64,000 nucleotides of DNA from Chloroflexota bacterium (lineage in GTDB: Bacteria; Chloroflexota; Anaerolineae; Aggregatilineales; Phototrophicaceae), in assembly GCA_011523545.1 (NCBI GenBank), contig WTGN01000030.1, positions 20,831 through 84,830 on the forward strand. Reading direction: 5' to 3'. Of this stretch, positions 43,690 through 52,022 are shown piece by piece. Within the stretch, counting starts at the first letter, position 1, and each line of letters starts with the position of its first letter. Made by a program: the position numbers and the translations under genes. The notes under the pieces are model-generated. The model made no database searches, was not told where the DNA came from, and saw nothing but the letters and a program-made list of their open reading frames with translations.

Positions 43690-43713
43690 CTGAATTCAAG
43701 CGGGGTCGATACA

Positions 43714-44565
43714 TTGCGAAGCCTGCGCCAACCCAGCCGGATTCTGATGTTATTGCTGATGCTCGGCCTTTGCGCCGGCTTGATTGCGCTCAGCGTCGCT
43801 GGCGTATTGTCACCGGCGGAGTCTTTGGCGGCCGCTCCTCTAAACGGTCTTTCCGGCCTGTTCAACAGACTGTCGCTGTCGCTGAACGCTGCCTTCGAGG
43901 AGCTCAATAACCTGGGACGCCTGCGTGAGCGGATCGCCGCGCTGGAAGAGCAACTCGCCCGGCGGCAGATCGAATCAATTGAATTGCGCGAAGCGGCCAG
44001 CGATTATACGCGCCTGAAGAGTCTGCTCGCTTATACATCGCCCTTGGAGGACCAGGAGTTCCTGCCGGCGGACGTCATCGCCGTCGAGCAAACCGGGATC
44101 ACGCGCAGCATCATCATCAACCGCGGCAGCCGAGACGGCATCGGCGTCGGCATGCCGGTCGCTACCGAGCTTGGCCTGGTCGGCCGGATCATCCGCGTCA
44201 GTGCCAACGCGGCTCAGGTGCAGCTCATCAACGACGAGAACAGCGCCGTAAGCTCCCGCCTGCAAGCGACGCGCGCGCACGGCAGCATCATCGGCCAGGC
44301 CTCCGGCGTGCTGCGCTTGACCATGGTGGATCTTGATGAAACCATTGAGCAAGGCGACCTGGTGATAACGTCGGGTTTGGGCGGCAACTTCCCGCCCGAT
44401 GTCGTGGTCGGCCAGGTGACCAGCGTTCGTCAATTCGAGTTTGAATTGTTTCAAGAGGCGGAAGTCCGCAGCCTGATAGACTTCGACATCCTGGAATTGG
44501 TGCTGGTCATCACCAGCTTTGAGCCAATTGATCTGACCGTATTCGAGCCGACGGACGAGACTTGA
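43714..44565 (+). CDS. mreC: Rod shape-determining protein MreC
   Basis: This is a 283-residue protein with TTG start. One N-terminal membrane helix (about 10-32), a coiled-coil stretch (about 55-90; LNNLGRLRERIAALEEQLAR) and the periplasmic-type beta domains (about 105-265) with GSRDGIGVGMPVATELGLVG and VITSGLGGNFPPDVVVGQV define MreC. It links MreB to PBP2 outside the membrane. The C-terminus is acidic. It is followed 1 nt later by mreD. A promoter with an inverted repeat lies upstream, so it can be transcribed apart from mreB. Confidence 0.93.
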   Translation: MRSLRQPSRILMLLLMLGLCAGLIALSVAGVLSPAESLAAAPLNGLSGLFNRLSLSLNAAFEELNNLGRLRERIAALEEQLARRQIESIELREAASDYTRLKSLLAYTSPLEDQEFLPADVIAVEQTGITRSIIINRGSRDGIGVGMPVATELGLVGRIIRVSANAAQVQLINDENSAVSSRLQATRAHGSIIGQASGVLRLTMVDLDETIEQGDLVITSGLGGNFPPDVVVGQVTSVRQFEFELFQEAEVRSLIDFDILELVLVITSFEPIDLTVFEPTDET

Positions 44566-44566
44566 T

Positions 44567-45154
44567 ATGGGGCGCTACCTGTCCATCGGCATATTGGGCC
44601 TGGCGGCGGCGCTGTCCGCCAGCTTCGTACCGCATTTCATCGCCTTTGTGGTGGCCTTGGCCGGCAATATCACACCCGTGCTGCACGGCACGCGCGGCCA
44701 ACCCAATCTGGTGATGTTATTGGTCATTTGCTGGTCGATGCGTTCAAGCTTGGCGGAAGGCTTCATTTGGGCGCTTGTCGGCGGCATCCTCCTGGACCTG
44801 CTTTCGGTCTTGCCCGTCGGCACATCGTCCGCCGCCCTGATAATGATCGTCTTCCTGGTCAACAGCGTCGCTCAGCAGCTGCTTCGCTTGCGTGTGCTAT
44901 TTGTCCTGGCGGTCACGGCGCTGGCGACAGTCTTCATGGCTTTCTACAGCTTGGCCGGCTTGTTCTTGCTGGGCCATTCCTACGAAATCCCTTCGATGGC
45001 GCGCCTCGTGCTGATGCCGACGCTGCTCTACAATCTCATTGCTGTATTACCGGTATATGCCTTGGCGCGCTTTCTGCAGCGTCGATTGGAGGGCGGTTTG
45101 CAAATCGCGCCGCAAAGTTTGTCGCTCGGAAGTGAAATGGGCGCCCGCGAGTGA
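44567..45154 (+). CDS. mreD: Rod shape-determining protein MreD
   Basis: This is a 195-residue integral membrane protein with about five or six helices. RGQPNLVMLLVICWSM, the GFIWALVGGILLDLLSVLPV segment (a GxxxGxxxDL motif typical of MreD) and LYNLIAVLPVYALARFL are recognisable. It partners MreC in the elongasome. Its TGA overlaps the GTG start of mrdA (GTGA), so the two are translationally coupled. Confidence 0.9.
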   Translation: MGRYLSIGILGLAAALSASFVPHFIAFVVALAGNITPVLHGTRGQPNLVMLLVICWSMRSSLAEGFIWALVGGILLDLLSVLPVGTSSAALIMIVFLVNSVAQQLLRLRVLFVLAVTALATVFMAFYSLAGLFLLGHSYEIPSMARLVLMPTLLYNLIAVLPVYALARFLQRRLEGGLQIAPQSLSLGSEMGARE

Positions 45155-47457
45155 AATCCAACCGCCTCATCCCATTTCAGACCTGGCGCTTAACTTTCTT
45201 TCAAGCGGTTATATTCGCCGTTTTTCTCATCTTTGGCATCCGCATGTATGAGTTTCAGGTGCTGCGCCATGACGAGTTCCAAATAGACGCGGACGAGAAC
45301 CGTCTCAAGCGCTTTCCCATACCGGCGCGGCGCGGCGCCATCTTTGACCGCAACGACAGACGTCTCGCTTTCAATGTGCCCGCTTATAATGTCACCGTCA
45401 TTCCGGCGCAGCTTCCCGCCGATGAAGAGGCGGAACTGGACGTCTTCAATCGACTGTCCGCTTTGGTGGGCGTGCCGCCGACGCGCGAAATCGCGGAACA
45501 GTCCGGCCAGTTCCTGCGCAGCATTGAAGACCTGGTAAGGGAAGGCGAAGGCATCGAACCCTTCAGCCCGGTCATCGTCGCCCTGGACGTGCCGCAGCTG
45601 GTCGCGATGCAAATCCTGGAAGAGCGCGTCTATATGCCAGGCGTCGATGTGGAGCCGATCGCGGTGCGGGAGTATCCGGCCGGCGCCTTGACCACGCATA
45701 TTATCGGATACATGGGGCCGATCCCGGCGGAAGAAGCCGATGCATTGCGCGCCCTGGGTTACAACCCCGCCTTTGACCGCATCGGTTACGAAGGCGTCGA
45801 GCGCTATCTCGAGACCCGGCTGGCGGGCCAACGCGGCTCGATTCTGCGCGAGGTTGATGTCGCGGGCGAAGTCGTCCAGGTGATCGGGCAGGACGATCCC
45901 GTGCCCGGGCAGAACGTGCGGCTGACGATCGACACTGATTTGCAGGCTTTCGCCCGCCAGGCGCTCATTGACCAGTTGGAGGAACTCAATACCGCTGCCG
46001 GCCGCGCAGTGTCTCGGCAAGGCGTCGTCATCGCGATGGACCCGCGCACGGGCGAGGTCTTGGCCCTCGTCAGCTATCCAAGCTACGACAATTCGCGCTT
46101 CGCCCGCGCGATTGATGTCGAGTATTTCCTGGAGATCGCTGCCGATCCGCTGTTTCCCTTGCTGGACAAGACGATCAAGGGCCAGTATCCGCCCGGCTCC
46201 GTCTGGAAGGTCATCACCGCTGCCGCCGTGTTGGAAGAAAATATCATCGACCCGAACACACTGCTGCTTGATGAGGGCCAGCTGCTGGTGGAGAACCGTT
46301 ACGCGCCCCTTGACCGCGCCGCTGCGCAACGCTTCGTCTGCTGGCTGCGCGAGGGGCACGGGCGGGTGGATATGATCCGCGGCATCGCCTGGAGCTGCGA
46401 TGTTTATTTTTATCAGATTGGCGGCGGCAACCCGAATCTCTCGGCGCAGACGATCCGGCCCGGCGGTCTGGGCATTGATGATCTCTTTCGTTATGGCACG
46501 GCCTTTGGAATCGGCAGCGAGTTGGGCATTGAACTGCCTTTTGAGAACCCTAATCGTATGCCCGATCCCGATTGGAAACGCCGCAACCAGGGCGAAAGTT
46601 GGTCCACCGGCGATACCTACAACGCGGCATTCGGGCAAGGTTACGTCAACGTTACGCCAATTCAACTCATTTCTTCAGTCGCGGCCACGATTAACGGCGG
46701 CGTCCTCTATCAGCCGACGATCATCCGCGAGTTCCTCGACGAAGAACGGCGGATTATCAGCCCGTTCGAGCCCAAAGTGCTGCGGACCATCAATCGTGAC
46801 ATGATGGCGGCGGGCGACGAACTGACGTTGCTGCTGCTGGAAGACATGCTGATGAAGGGCGAGTCGAGCCTGGCTTGCGTCTGTGAACCCAACTCGGATT
46901 GGTATGACCCCTACCGCTGTGATCCGAGCGGATATCGAAACACGGTCGACCTGAATCCCGACCCCGGCATTGACGACTTGCAGACCTACCGCATCCACAT
47001 CCCGCTGAATTATAGTTTCAACGGTTCCGTGTGCCAGCGCGTCAGGTTTCGCACGGTCAGCACGCCCTATATTCCGCCCTTTGTCTCCCATGAATCGCTG
47101 GATCTGGTGCGCGATGGCATGCGCGAGGCCGTCATTGGCGAGGGCGGCACGGCGCAGCCCGCGGCGCTACCCTTTGTAGAAGTCGCTGGCAAGACGGGAA
47201 CGGCCGAATATTGCGATGACAACGCCTGGGCGCTCAATCTTTGCGTCCCGGGTCAATGGCCCGCGCATGCCTGGTATACCGGCTATGCGCCCTACGATGA
47301 CCCCGAAGTCATCATACTCGCCTTTGTCTACAACGGCGGCGAGGGTTCCCAGGTCGCGCTGCCGATAGTCCGCCGGACGATGGAAGAGTATTTCCGGCTG
47401 AGAAACACGCGCGCCGGCTTGACATTGCGCGCCGCCAGCGCGACGAGCGAGGTATAA
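45151..47457 (+). CDS. mrdA: Penicillin-binding protein 2 (elongasome transpeptidase)
   Basis: This is a 768-residue protein with GTG start. An N-terminal membrane helix (about 13-32) is followed by a dimerisation domain beginning PARRGAIFDRNDRRLAFN and the transpeptidase domain. Catalytic motifs are SVWK (Ser350), SCD (415-417, matching the SxD of E. coli PBP2) and KTGTAE (681-686). Between the last two is an insert of about 75 residues (570-646) rich in Cys, Pro and Tyr, with four Cys. Two more Cys follow KTG. The extracytoplasmic Cys pairs could form disulfides. It cross-links peptidoglycan during elongation. Confidence 0.94.
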   Translation: MKSNRLIPFQTWRLTFFQAVIFAVFLIFGIRMYEFQVLRHDEFQIDADENRLKRFPIPARRGAIFDRNDRRLAFNVPAYNVTVIPAQLPADEEAELDVFNRLSALVGVPPTREIAEQSGQFLRSIEDLVREGEGIEPFSPVIVALDVPQLVAMQILEERVYMPGVDVEPIAVREYPAGALTTHIIGYMGPIPAEEADALRALGYNPAFDRIGYEGVERYLETRLAGQRGSILREVDVAGEVVQVIGQDDPVPGQNVRLTIDTDLQAFARQALIDQLEELNTAAGRAVSRQGVVIAMDPRTGEVLALVSYPSYDNSRFARAIDVEYFLEIAADPLFPLLDKTIKGQYPPGSVWKVITAAAVLEENIIDPNTLLLDEGQLLVENRYAPLDRAAAQRFVCWLREGHGRVDMIRGIAWSCDVYFYQIGGGNPNLSAQTIRPGGLGIDDLFRYGTAFGIGSELGIELPFENPNRMPDPDWKRRNQGESWSTGDTYNAAFGQGYVNVTPIQLISSVAATINGGVLYQPTIIREFLDEERRIISPFEPKVLRTINRDMMAAGDELTLLLLEDMLMKGESSLACVCEPNSDWYDPYRCDPSGYRNTVDLNPDPGIDDLQTYRIHIPLNYSFNGSVCQRVRFRTVSTPYIPPFVSHESLDLVRDGMREAVIGEGGTAQPAALPFVEVAGKTGTAEYCDDNAWALNLCVPGQWPAHAWYTGYAPYDDPEVIILAFVYNGGEGSQVALPIVRRTMEEYFRLRNTRAGLTLRAASATSEV

Positions 47458-47458
47458 G

Positions 47459-48556
47459 GTGCTTTCGCTCTCAACAGTGCATAGAAAACTGCTAAGGCAG
47501 TGGAGCCCGGCGTTAGTTACCGCCGGCGGCGCCTGGCTGCTGATGCTGGTCATTGGCGATACGCCGGTCGCGCGCGCCTCGGGCCTGGCGCTGGCTGTCT
47601 TCGGCGTGACGGCGGGCATGCGCCAGATGGGTTTCGTCGCTTCCATCGCGGGCGGTCTGACGCTGGCGCTCTGCCCGGTCTTTTGGTCGCAGACAGGCGG
47701 CGGGCAATCCCAGCCGGCGACCATCGTCATCGCCGCGGGCGCCGCTGGCTGCGCCATGCTCCTGGCGTCCTTCCTGCTCAAGCGCAATGATCTCGGCATC
47801 GGCCTGGGCATAATACTGTTTCTCGCCATCTTCTGGAGTCAAATCGGCACGGCGCAGAGCCTGCGACTCACCGGGCTGGTCACGGCCTGGCTGCTCTATC
47901 TGCTCGTTGACATGATTCTGTTGACGAACCCGCGCCCGGGTATTAAGCCGGCGCAAAGCCCCAAAGCCTGGCGCAGCGCCGGATTGCTGTTCCTCTTCGC
48001 GATCGGCGCCATCAATGACCCGCTGATAACCTTGCTCGCGCCCGCCATTCTGCTCGCTCTGTTCCTGTCCTACGCCAAACTGCCCGCCGTTTACTGGCTG
48101 GCATTGCTGGCGATGACTGCGCTGGGCATTGTCCTGCTTGCGCGCGCCTATCTCATCCCGCAGCCGTCGCCGCTGGACATCTGGGGTTGGCGAGACGGGA
48201 CGCGCTGGATCGAGCTGGGGCAGTTGGTGATCGCCCAATTCAGCCCATTCGGGATCATCCTTGGCGTGGTCGGGTTGGCGCGTCTTTCACGCTGGTACCC
48301 GCCCCTGGGTACAGTCACCGTGATCGCATACGCCGCTTATATCGTCTTCGGCTTGACCTATCGTGGCAGCCATCGCGAAGTGCTCCTGATTCCGCTGTTC
48401 ATTATTCAAGTCATGTGGATGACTTATGCGGTCAATACCTTGGGCCAGTGGGTGAACAAGTCATTGGCCGATGATTCCGGCCGCTGGATCCATCTGGTTT
48501 CAGCGCTCTACTTTGCCTTGCCGGCATACTTTCTGCTCAATATCCTGGCGTCCTGA
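47459..48556 (+). CDS. Unknown polytopic membrane protein in the mre-min cluster
   Basis: This is a 365-residue protein with GTG start one base after the mrdA stop. About ten or eleven hydrophobic helices are evident, with short loops. A longer loop (about 238-260) contains PQPSPLDIWGWRDGTRWIEL. I recognise no family; it is not RodA or FtsW, which appears later. Its position between PBP2 and MinC and tight coupling to mrdA suggest an elongasome or lipid-linked precursor role, but this is inference from context only. Confidence 0.75.
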   Translation: MLSLSTVHRKLLRQWSPALVTAGGAWLLMLVIGDTPVARASGLALAVFGVTAGMRQMGFVASIAGGLTLALCPVFWSQTGGGQSQPATIVIAAGAAGCAMLLASFLLKRNDLGIGLGIILFLAIFWSQIGTAQSLRLTGLVTAWLLYLLVDMILLTNPRPGIKPAQSPKAWRSAGLLFLFAIGAINDPLITLLAPAILLALFLSYAKLPAVYWLALLAMTALGIVLLARAYLIPQPSPLDIWGWRDGTRWIELGQLVIAQFSPFGIILGVVGLARLSRWYPPLGTVTVIAYAAYIVFGLTYRGSHREVLLIPLFIIQVMWMTYAVNTLGQWVNKSLADDSGRWIHLVSALYFALPAYFLLNILAS

Positions 48557-48670
48557 AAGCGCCGCCTCTGCCAGACGACTGCCCTATTTCCCCGACCCAG
48601 ACTGATGCGCAGAAATGAAAACCGAGTATATTAAACGTATCGCAATTCGCGACGCGGACCACCCAAGCGG

Positions 48671-49372
48671 ATGTCATCCGGCATGCAAGATGAACTCATA
48701 GCCATCAAAGGCCACAACGGCGGTTTGCTGATTTCGCTTAGCGCCACGGAGAACTGGCAGTCGGTCACTGACCAGCTCGCGGCGCGCATCGACGAGCGCG
48801 TCGAATTTTACTCCGGCGCAAACATCACCGTCGAGCTCGGCGAGCGGCCGGTACCGAAGTATGAATTGAGCTCGTTGAAAGCCTTGCTTGAGCGGCGCGG
48901 CTTGACGCTGTCGTCAGTGCGGAGCAAGAGCGATACGACGCGCGAGTCGGCCGCGTCCCTGGCCGTGCCGACCAGCAATAACTACGCTGCCGCCAGGGTC
49001 AAACCGGCGGCGCTGGAGACAGCCCCGGTCAACCCGGAAGAGACGGGGACGCAGGGCGTGCTGTTCCGCCGCACGCTGCGCTCGGGCCGCACCATACACA
49101 GCGACGGGCATGTGGTCGTCTTCGGCGATGTGAATCCCGGCGCCAAAGTGATCGCGGCGGGCGATATCGTCGTCTGGGGCAAACTGCGCGGTTATGCCCA
49201 TGCGGGCGCCGGCGGCGATGAAAGCGCCATCGTCTGCGCGCTGGAGATGAGCCCCAGCCGTCTGCGAATCGCTGACTTCGTCGCCACGTCTCCACCCGGC
49301 AAGCGCAAGCAGATTGTGCCGGAAATCGCGCTCGTTCGCGGCGATCAAATCATAGTGGAAGCCAGAGACTAG
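48671..49372 (+). CDS. minC: Septum site-determining protein MinC
   Basis: This is a 233-residue inhibitor of FtsZ polymerisation. An N-terminal domain (about 5-80) with LLISLSATENWQSVTDQLAARI and a C-terminal beta-helix (about 130-230) with SGRTIHSDGHVVVFGDVNPG, IVVWGKLRGYAHAGAGGDES and IVCALEMSPSRLRIAD match MinC. The two are joined by a variable linker. An in-frame ATG at codon 5 is an alternative start. It is followed 18 nt later by minD. Confidence 0.93.
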   Translation: MSSGMQDELIAIKGHNGGLLISLSATENWQSVTDQLAARIDERVEFYSGANITVELGERPVPKYELSSLKALLERRGLTLSSVRSKSDTTRESAASLAVPTSNNYAAARVKPAALETAPVNPEETGTQGVLFRRTLRSGRTIHSDGHVVVFGDVNPGAKVIAAGDIVVWGKLRGYAHAGAGGDESAIVCALEMSPSRLRIADFVATSPPGKRKQIVPEIALVRGDQIIVEARD

Positions 49373-49390
49373 GCCGAGAAAGGACAGCGA

Positions 49391-50188
49391 ATGGGAGGCA
49401 AAGTCGTAACGATTTCGTCGGGCAAGGGCGGCGTCGGTAAGACGACCGCCACCGCCAACCTCGGGATTTCCCTGGCGAGCCTGGGCAAGCGCGTCGTAGT
49501 CATTGACGCCGATATTGGTCTGCGCAATCTTGATGTCATTATGGGCCTGGAAAACCGCATTGTTTATGATCTGGTCGATATCGTCGAAGGCAGAAGCAAG
49601 CTGCGCCAGGCGATGATCAAGCACAAGAAATTCGCCGACTTGTTTCTCATCCCCGCCGCCCAAACGCGGGACAAGATGGCCGTCAGCCCGGAAGACATGG
49701 TCAAAGTCACCGACGAGCTGCGTCAGGATTTCGATTACATTTTGATCGATTCCCCAGCCGGCATCGAGCGTGGCTTCCGCAATGCGCTGGAGCCGGCGGA
49801 TGAGGTCTTGATCGTCACCAATCCTGAAGTTTCGGCCGTGCGCGATGCGGATCGCATCATCGGCTTGATTGAGGCGGCCGACAAAGGGCCGGGCAGATTA
49901 ATCATCAATCGCCTGAAAACCGATTTGGTCAAGAAAGGCGAGATGCTATCTTCCGATGATGTCTTTGATATCCTTGGCTTGACGATCATCGGCATTATTC
50001 CGGAAGACGAATTGGTCCTTTCCGCCTCTAATAGCGGGATTCCGGTCACGCTCAATCTGCAATCCAAAGCCGGCATGGCCTTCAACAATGTCGCCCGGCG
50101 CGTCATTGGCGAGGATGTGCCCTTTATGAACCTGGACGAGAACCGCGGCATCTTCCAGCGGCTTGTCCGGCTGCTTGACGGCCGCTAG
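49391..50188 (+). CDS. minD: Septum site-determining protein MinD
   Basis: This is a 265-residue membrane-associated ATPase of the ParA/MinD family. The deviant Walker A SSGKGGVGKTTATANLG, switch I VIDADIGLRNLDVIMGLENR, and IDSPAGIERGF are diagnostic. The C-terminal helix NRGIFQRLVRLLDGR is the likely membrane-targeting amphipathic helix. AAAGGA precedes the ATG. It recruits MinC and oscillates or gradients with MinE. Gene order minC-minD-minE is canonical. Confidence 0.96.
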   Translation: MGGKVVTISSGKGGVGKTTATANLGISLASLGKRVVVIDADIGLRNLDVIMGLENRIVYDLVDIVEGRSKLRQAMIKHKKFADLFLIPAAQTRDKMAVSPEDMVKVTDELRQDFDYILIDSPAGIERGFRNALEPADEVLIVTNPEVSAVRDADRIIGLIEAADKGPGRLIINRLKTDLVKKGEMLSSDDVFDILGLTIIGIIPEDELVLSASNSGIPVTLNLQSKAGMAFNNVARRVIGEDVPFMNLDENRGIFQRLVRLLDGR

Positions 50189-50243
50189 GGCAGCGCAAAC
50201 GAGACGGCGCGCCAAGCAACCGATACCAGCAAAGGAAATCCTC

Positions 50244-50714
50244 ATGACCAACCTATTGAGCCGTTTATTCGGTCGAGGGAAAAAAGGCAGCGGCGCAACC
50301 GCGAAGGACAGGCTGCGCTTTGTCCTGCAGCACGACCGCATCAACCTGCCGCCGGAACGCATGGAAGAGATGAAGCGAGAGATCCTGGCCGTGATCGTCA
50401 AATATCTGGTTGTAGACAAAGACCGAGTGGAGATCGACCTGGAGCAGCGCGACCGCAGTCACAGCAAGCTGGTGGCCGAGATACCCGTTGCCATCAATAC
50501 GCCGCCTTCGGTGTCCAATTCGGCCAATCAATCGGCCGCCGCCGGGGCCAATGGCGCGAACAACAGCGCAGACAAAGACCGCGCCGCTGACGCCGACGGG
50601 AACGAAGACGCCCAAACCGACGACGCTGTGGATGCCGATGTGGACAAGGAAACGGAAGACGCGCCAATTGAGCAGCGCGAAAATGGCGAAGAGACTAAAG
50701 ACGCAAAATCATAA
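50244..50714 (+). CDS. minE: Cell division topological specificity factor MinE with long acidic tail
   Basis: This is a 156-residue protein from ATG 50244, preceded by AAAGGA. The N-terminal membrane-targeting helix MTNLLSRLFGRG and the anti-MinCD/topological regions (AKDRLRFVLQHDRINLPPER, EILAVIVKYLVVDKDRVEI) cover residues 1-85. Normal MinE ends near there. Here an extra ~70 residues of Asn/Ala-rich then Asp/Glu-rich sequence follow, probably disordered. The core alone should stimulate MinD ATPase. An extension of this size is not typical of the family. Confidence 0.88.
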   Translation: MTNLLSRLFGRGKKGSGATAKDRLRFVLQHDRINLPPERMEEMKREILAVIVKYLVVDKDRVEIDLEQRDRSHSKLVAEIPVAINTPPSVSNSANQSAAAGANGANNSADKDRAADADGNEDAQTDDAVDADVDKETEDAPIEQRENGEETKDAKS

Positions 50715-50794
50715 TCTGCTGAGTCCTCATCTCCCAAGACCTCGCCCCCGCTGGCCGGCATCCGCCTGGACGGCGACGCCAAACAGGGCAAACC

Positions 50795-50824
50795 TTGTAT
50801 CGTCAAATCGCTTGCCACTATAAT
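50795..50824 (+). promoter_or_regulatory. Promoter of rodA
   Basis: TTGTAT (50795-50800) and TATAAT (50819-50824) are 18 nt apart. The start site near 50831 gives a 27-nt leader with GGAAGAG before the ATG, so rodA can be expressed apart from minCDE. Confidence 0.7.
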
Positions 50825-50857
50825 ATCCGGGTGAAAGCCTAATACGAAGCGGAAGAG

Positions 50858-51961
50858 ATGATAGACAGCTTCAGTGTTTGGCGGCGCTTTGATTATACGC
50901 TGTTTACAGCCACGCTGGTTCTGGTGGTCTTTGGCATCCTGATGATCGGCAGCGCGACCCAAGGCGCCATTGATGACGACATCATTAGCCGCGTTCCCGA
51001 TCAGATCAACTTCGCCATAATCGGTTTCATCGTCACGATTGTGATGGCGACGATTGATTATCGGCTGCTGGGAGGCTTGAGCCCCTGGCTTTATGCGGGC
51101 ATGGTCCTCATGCTGATCATGGTGGAGTTCTTCGGTGTTGAAGGCGCAGGCGGCGCCAAACGCTGGCTGAACATCGGAATCCGCATTCAGCCATCCGAAA
51201 TTGGCAAGATCATCTTGATCATCACGCTTTCTCAATATGTCGCCCAGCGCTATCTGGAACTTGGCAAGCTGTCCAACGTTTTCCGCACGATGCTGCACGT
51301 GGCGATACCGGCCGCCCTGATATTCGCGCAGCCGGACCTTGGCACGACCATCGTGTTTCTGGTGATTTGGGCGGTGATCATCTGGTCGGCGGGCCTGCGG
51401 CTGCGGCATATTGCCCTCTTTATGTTTGCGCTGGCGATCATCTTGCCGATCATTTTTCCGTTGCTAGAGCCGTATCAACGCGCGCGTGTGGAAACATTCA
51501 TCAATCCGGATTTGGATCCTGACGCCGCTTACAATATCAATCAGGCGCGCATCAGCATTGGTTCCGGCGGTCTCCTGGGCAAGGGCTACGCCGTCGGCCC
51601 GCAGAACACCGGCCGCTTCCTGCGCGTGCGCCACACGGACTTCATCTTTAGCGTCATCGCGCATGAATTCGGCATGGTCGGCGGCGTCGCGGTATTGGCG
51701 ATGTTCGCCCTGATATTGGCGCGCATATTGAAGGGGGCGCGGGAAGCGAGCGACCCGCTGGGCAGCATGATTTGCTACGGCGTCGCCGCCATGATCTTCT
51801 TTCAAACGACCGTGTCCATCGGCATGAACCTGAATTTGATGCCGGTCACCGGCTTGACGCTTCCCTTCGTGAGCTCGGGCGGCACGTCGCTCTTGTTTAC
51901 CATGGTGGGCGTTGGCCTGGTTGAAAGCGTCATCGTGCGCCGCCGCCGCATCATCATTTAA
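50858..51961 (+). CDS. rodA: Rod shape-determining peptidoglycan glycosyltransferase RodA
   Basis: This is a 367-residue SEDS-family protein with about ten membrane helices. Family motifs include GAKRWLNIGIRIQPSEIGK, FAQPDLGTTIVFL, the catalytic-loop region LGKGYAVGPQNTGRFLRVRH with TDFIFSVIAHEFGMVGG, and GLTLPFVSSGGTSLLFTM at the end. It polymerises lipid II in partnership with PBP2. It closes the mre-min-rod cluster and is followed 61 nt later by gltX. Confidence 0.95.
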   Translation: MIDSFSVWRRFDYTLFTATLVLVVFGILMIGSATQGAIDDDIISRVPDQINFAIIGFIVTIVMATIDYRLLGGLSPWLYAGMVLMLIMVEFFGVEGAGGAKRWLNIGIRIQPSEIGKIILIITLSQYVAQRYLELGKLSNVFRTMLHVAIPAALIFAQPDLGTTIVFLVIWAVIIWSAGLRLRHIALFMFALAIILPIIFPLLEPYQRARVETFINPDLDPDAAYNINQARISIGSGGLLGKGYAVGPQNTGRFLRVRHTDFIFSVIAHEFGMVGGVAVLAMFALILARILKGAREASDPLGSMICYGVAAMIFFQTTVSIGMNLNLMPVTGLTLPFVSSGGTSLLFTMVGVGLVESVIVRRRRIII

Positions 51962-52022
51962 GCGGCTCTTCCCGGACCGAACCCAGGCAAAATCGGCAAA
52001 GTCAATCAATGGAGGAACTGAA

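Noticed and set aside
43290..43713. The mreB-mreC gap considered as a structured ncRNA or riboswitch
   Set aside because: The inverted repeats are shared at the left end with another intergenic element, so a dispersed repeat explains them better than a specific RNA.
45190..46665. A 491-codon minus-strand frame inside mrdA
   Set aside because: PBP2 on the plus strand has all catalytic motifs; the antisense product has none.
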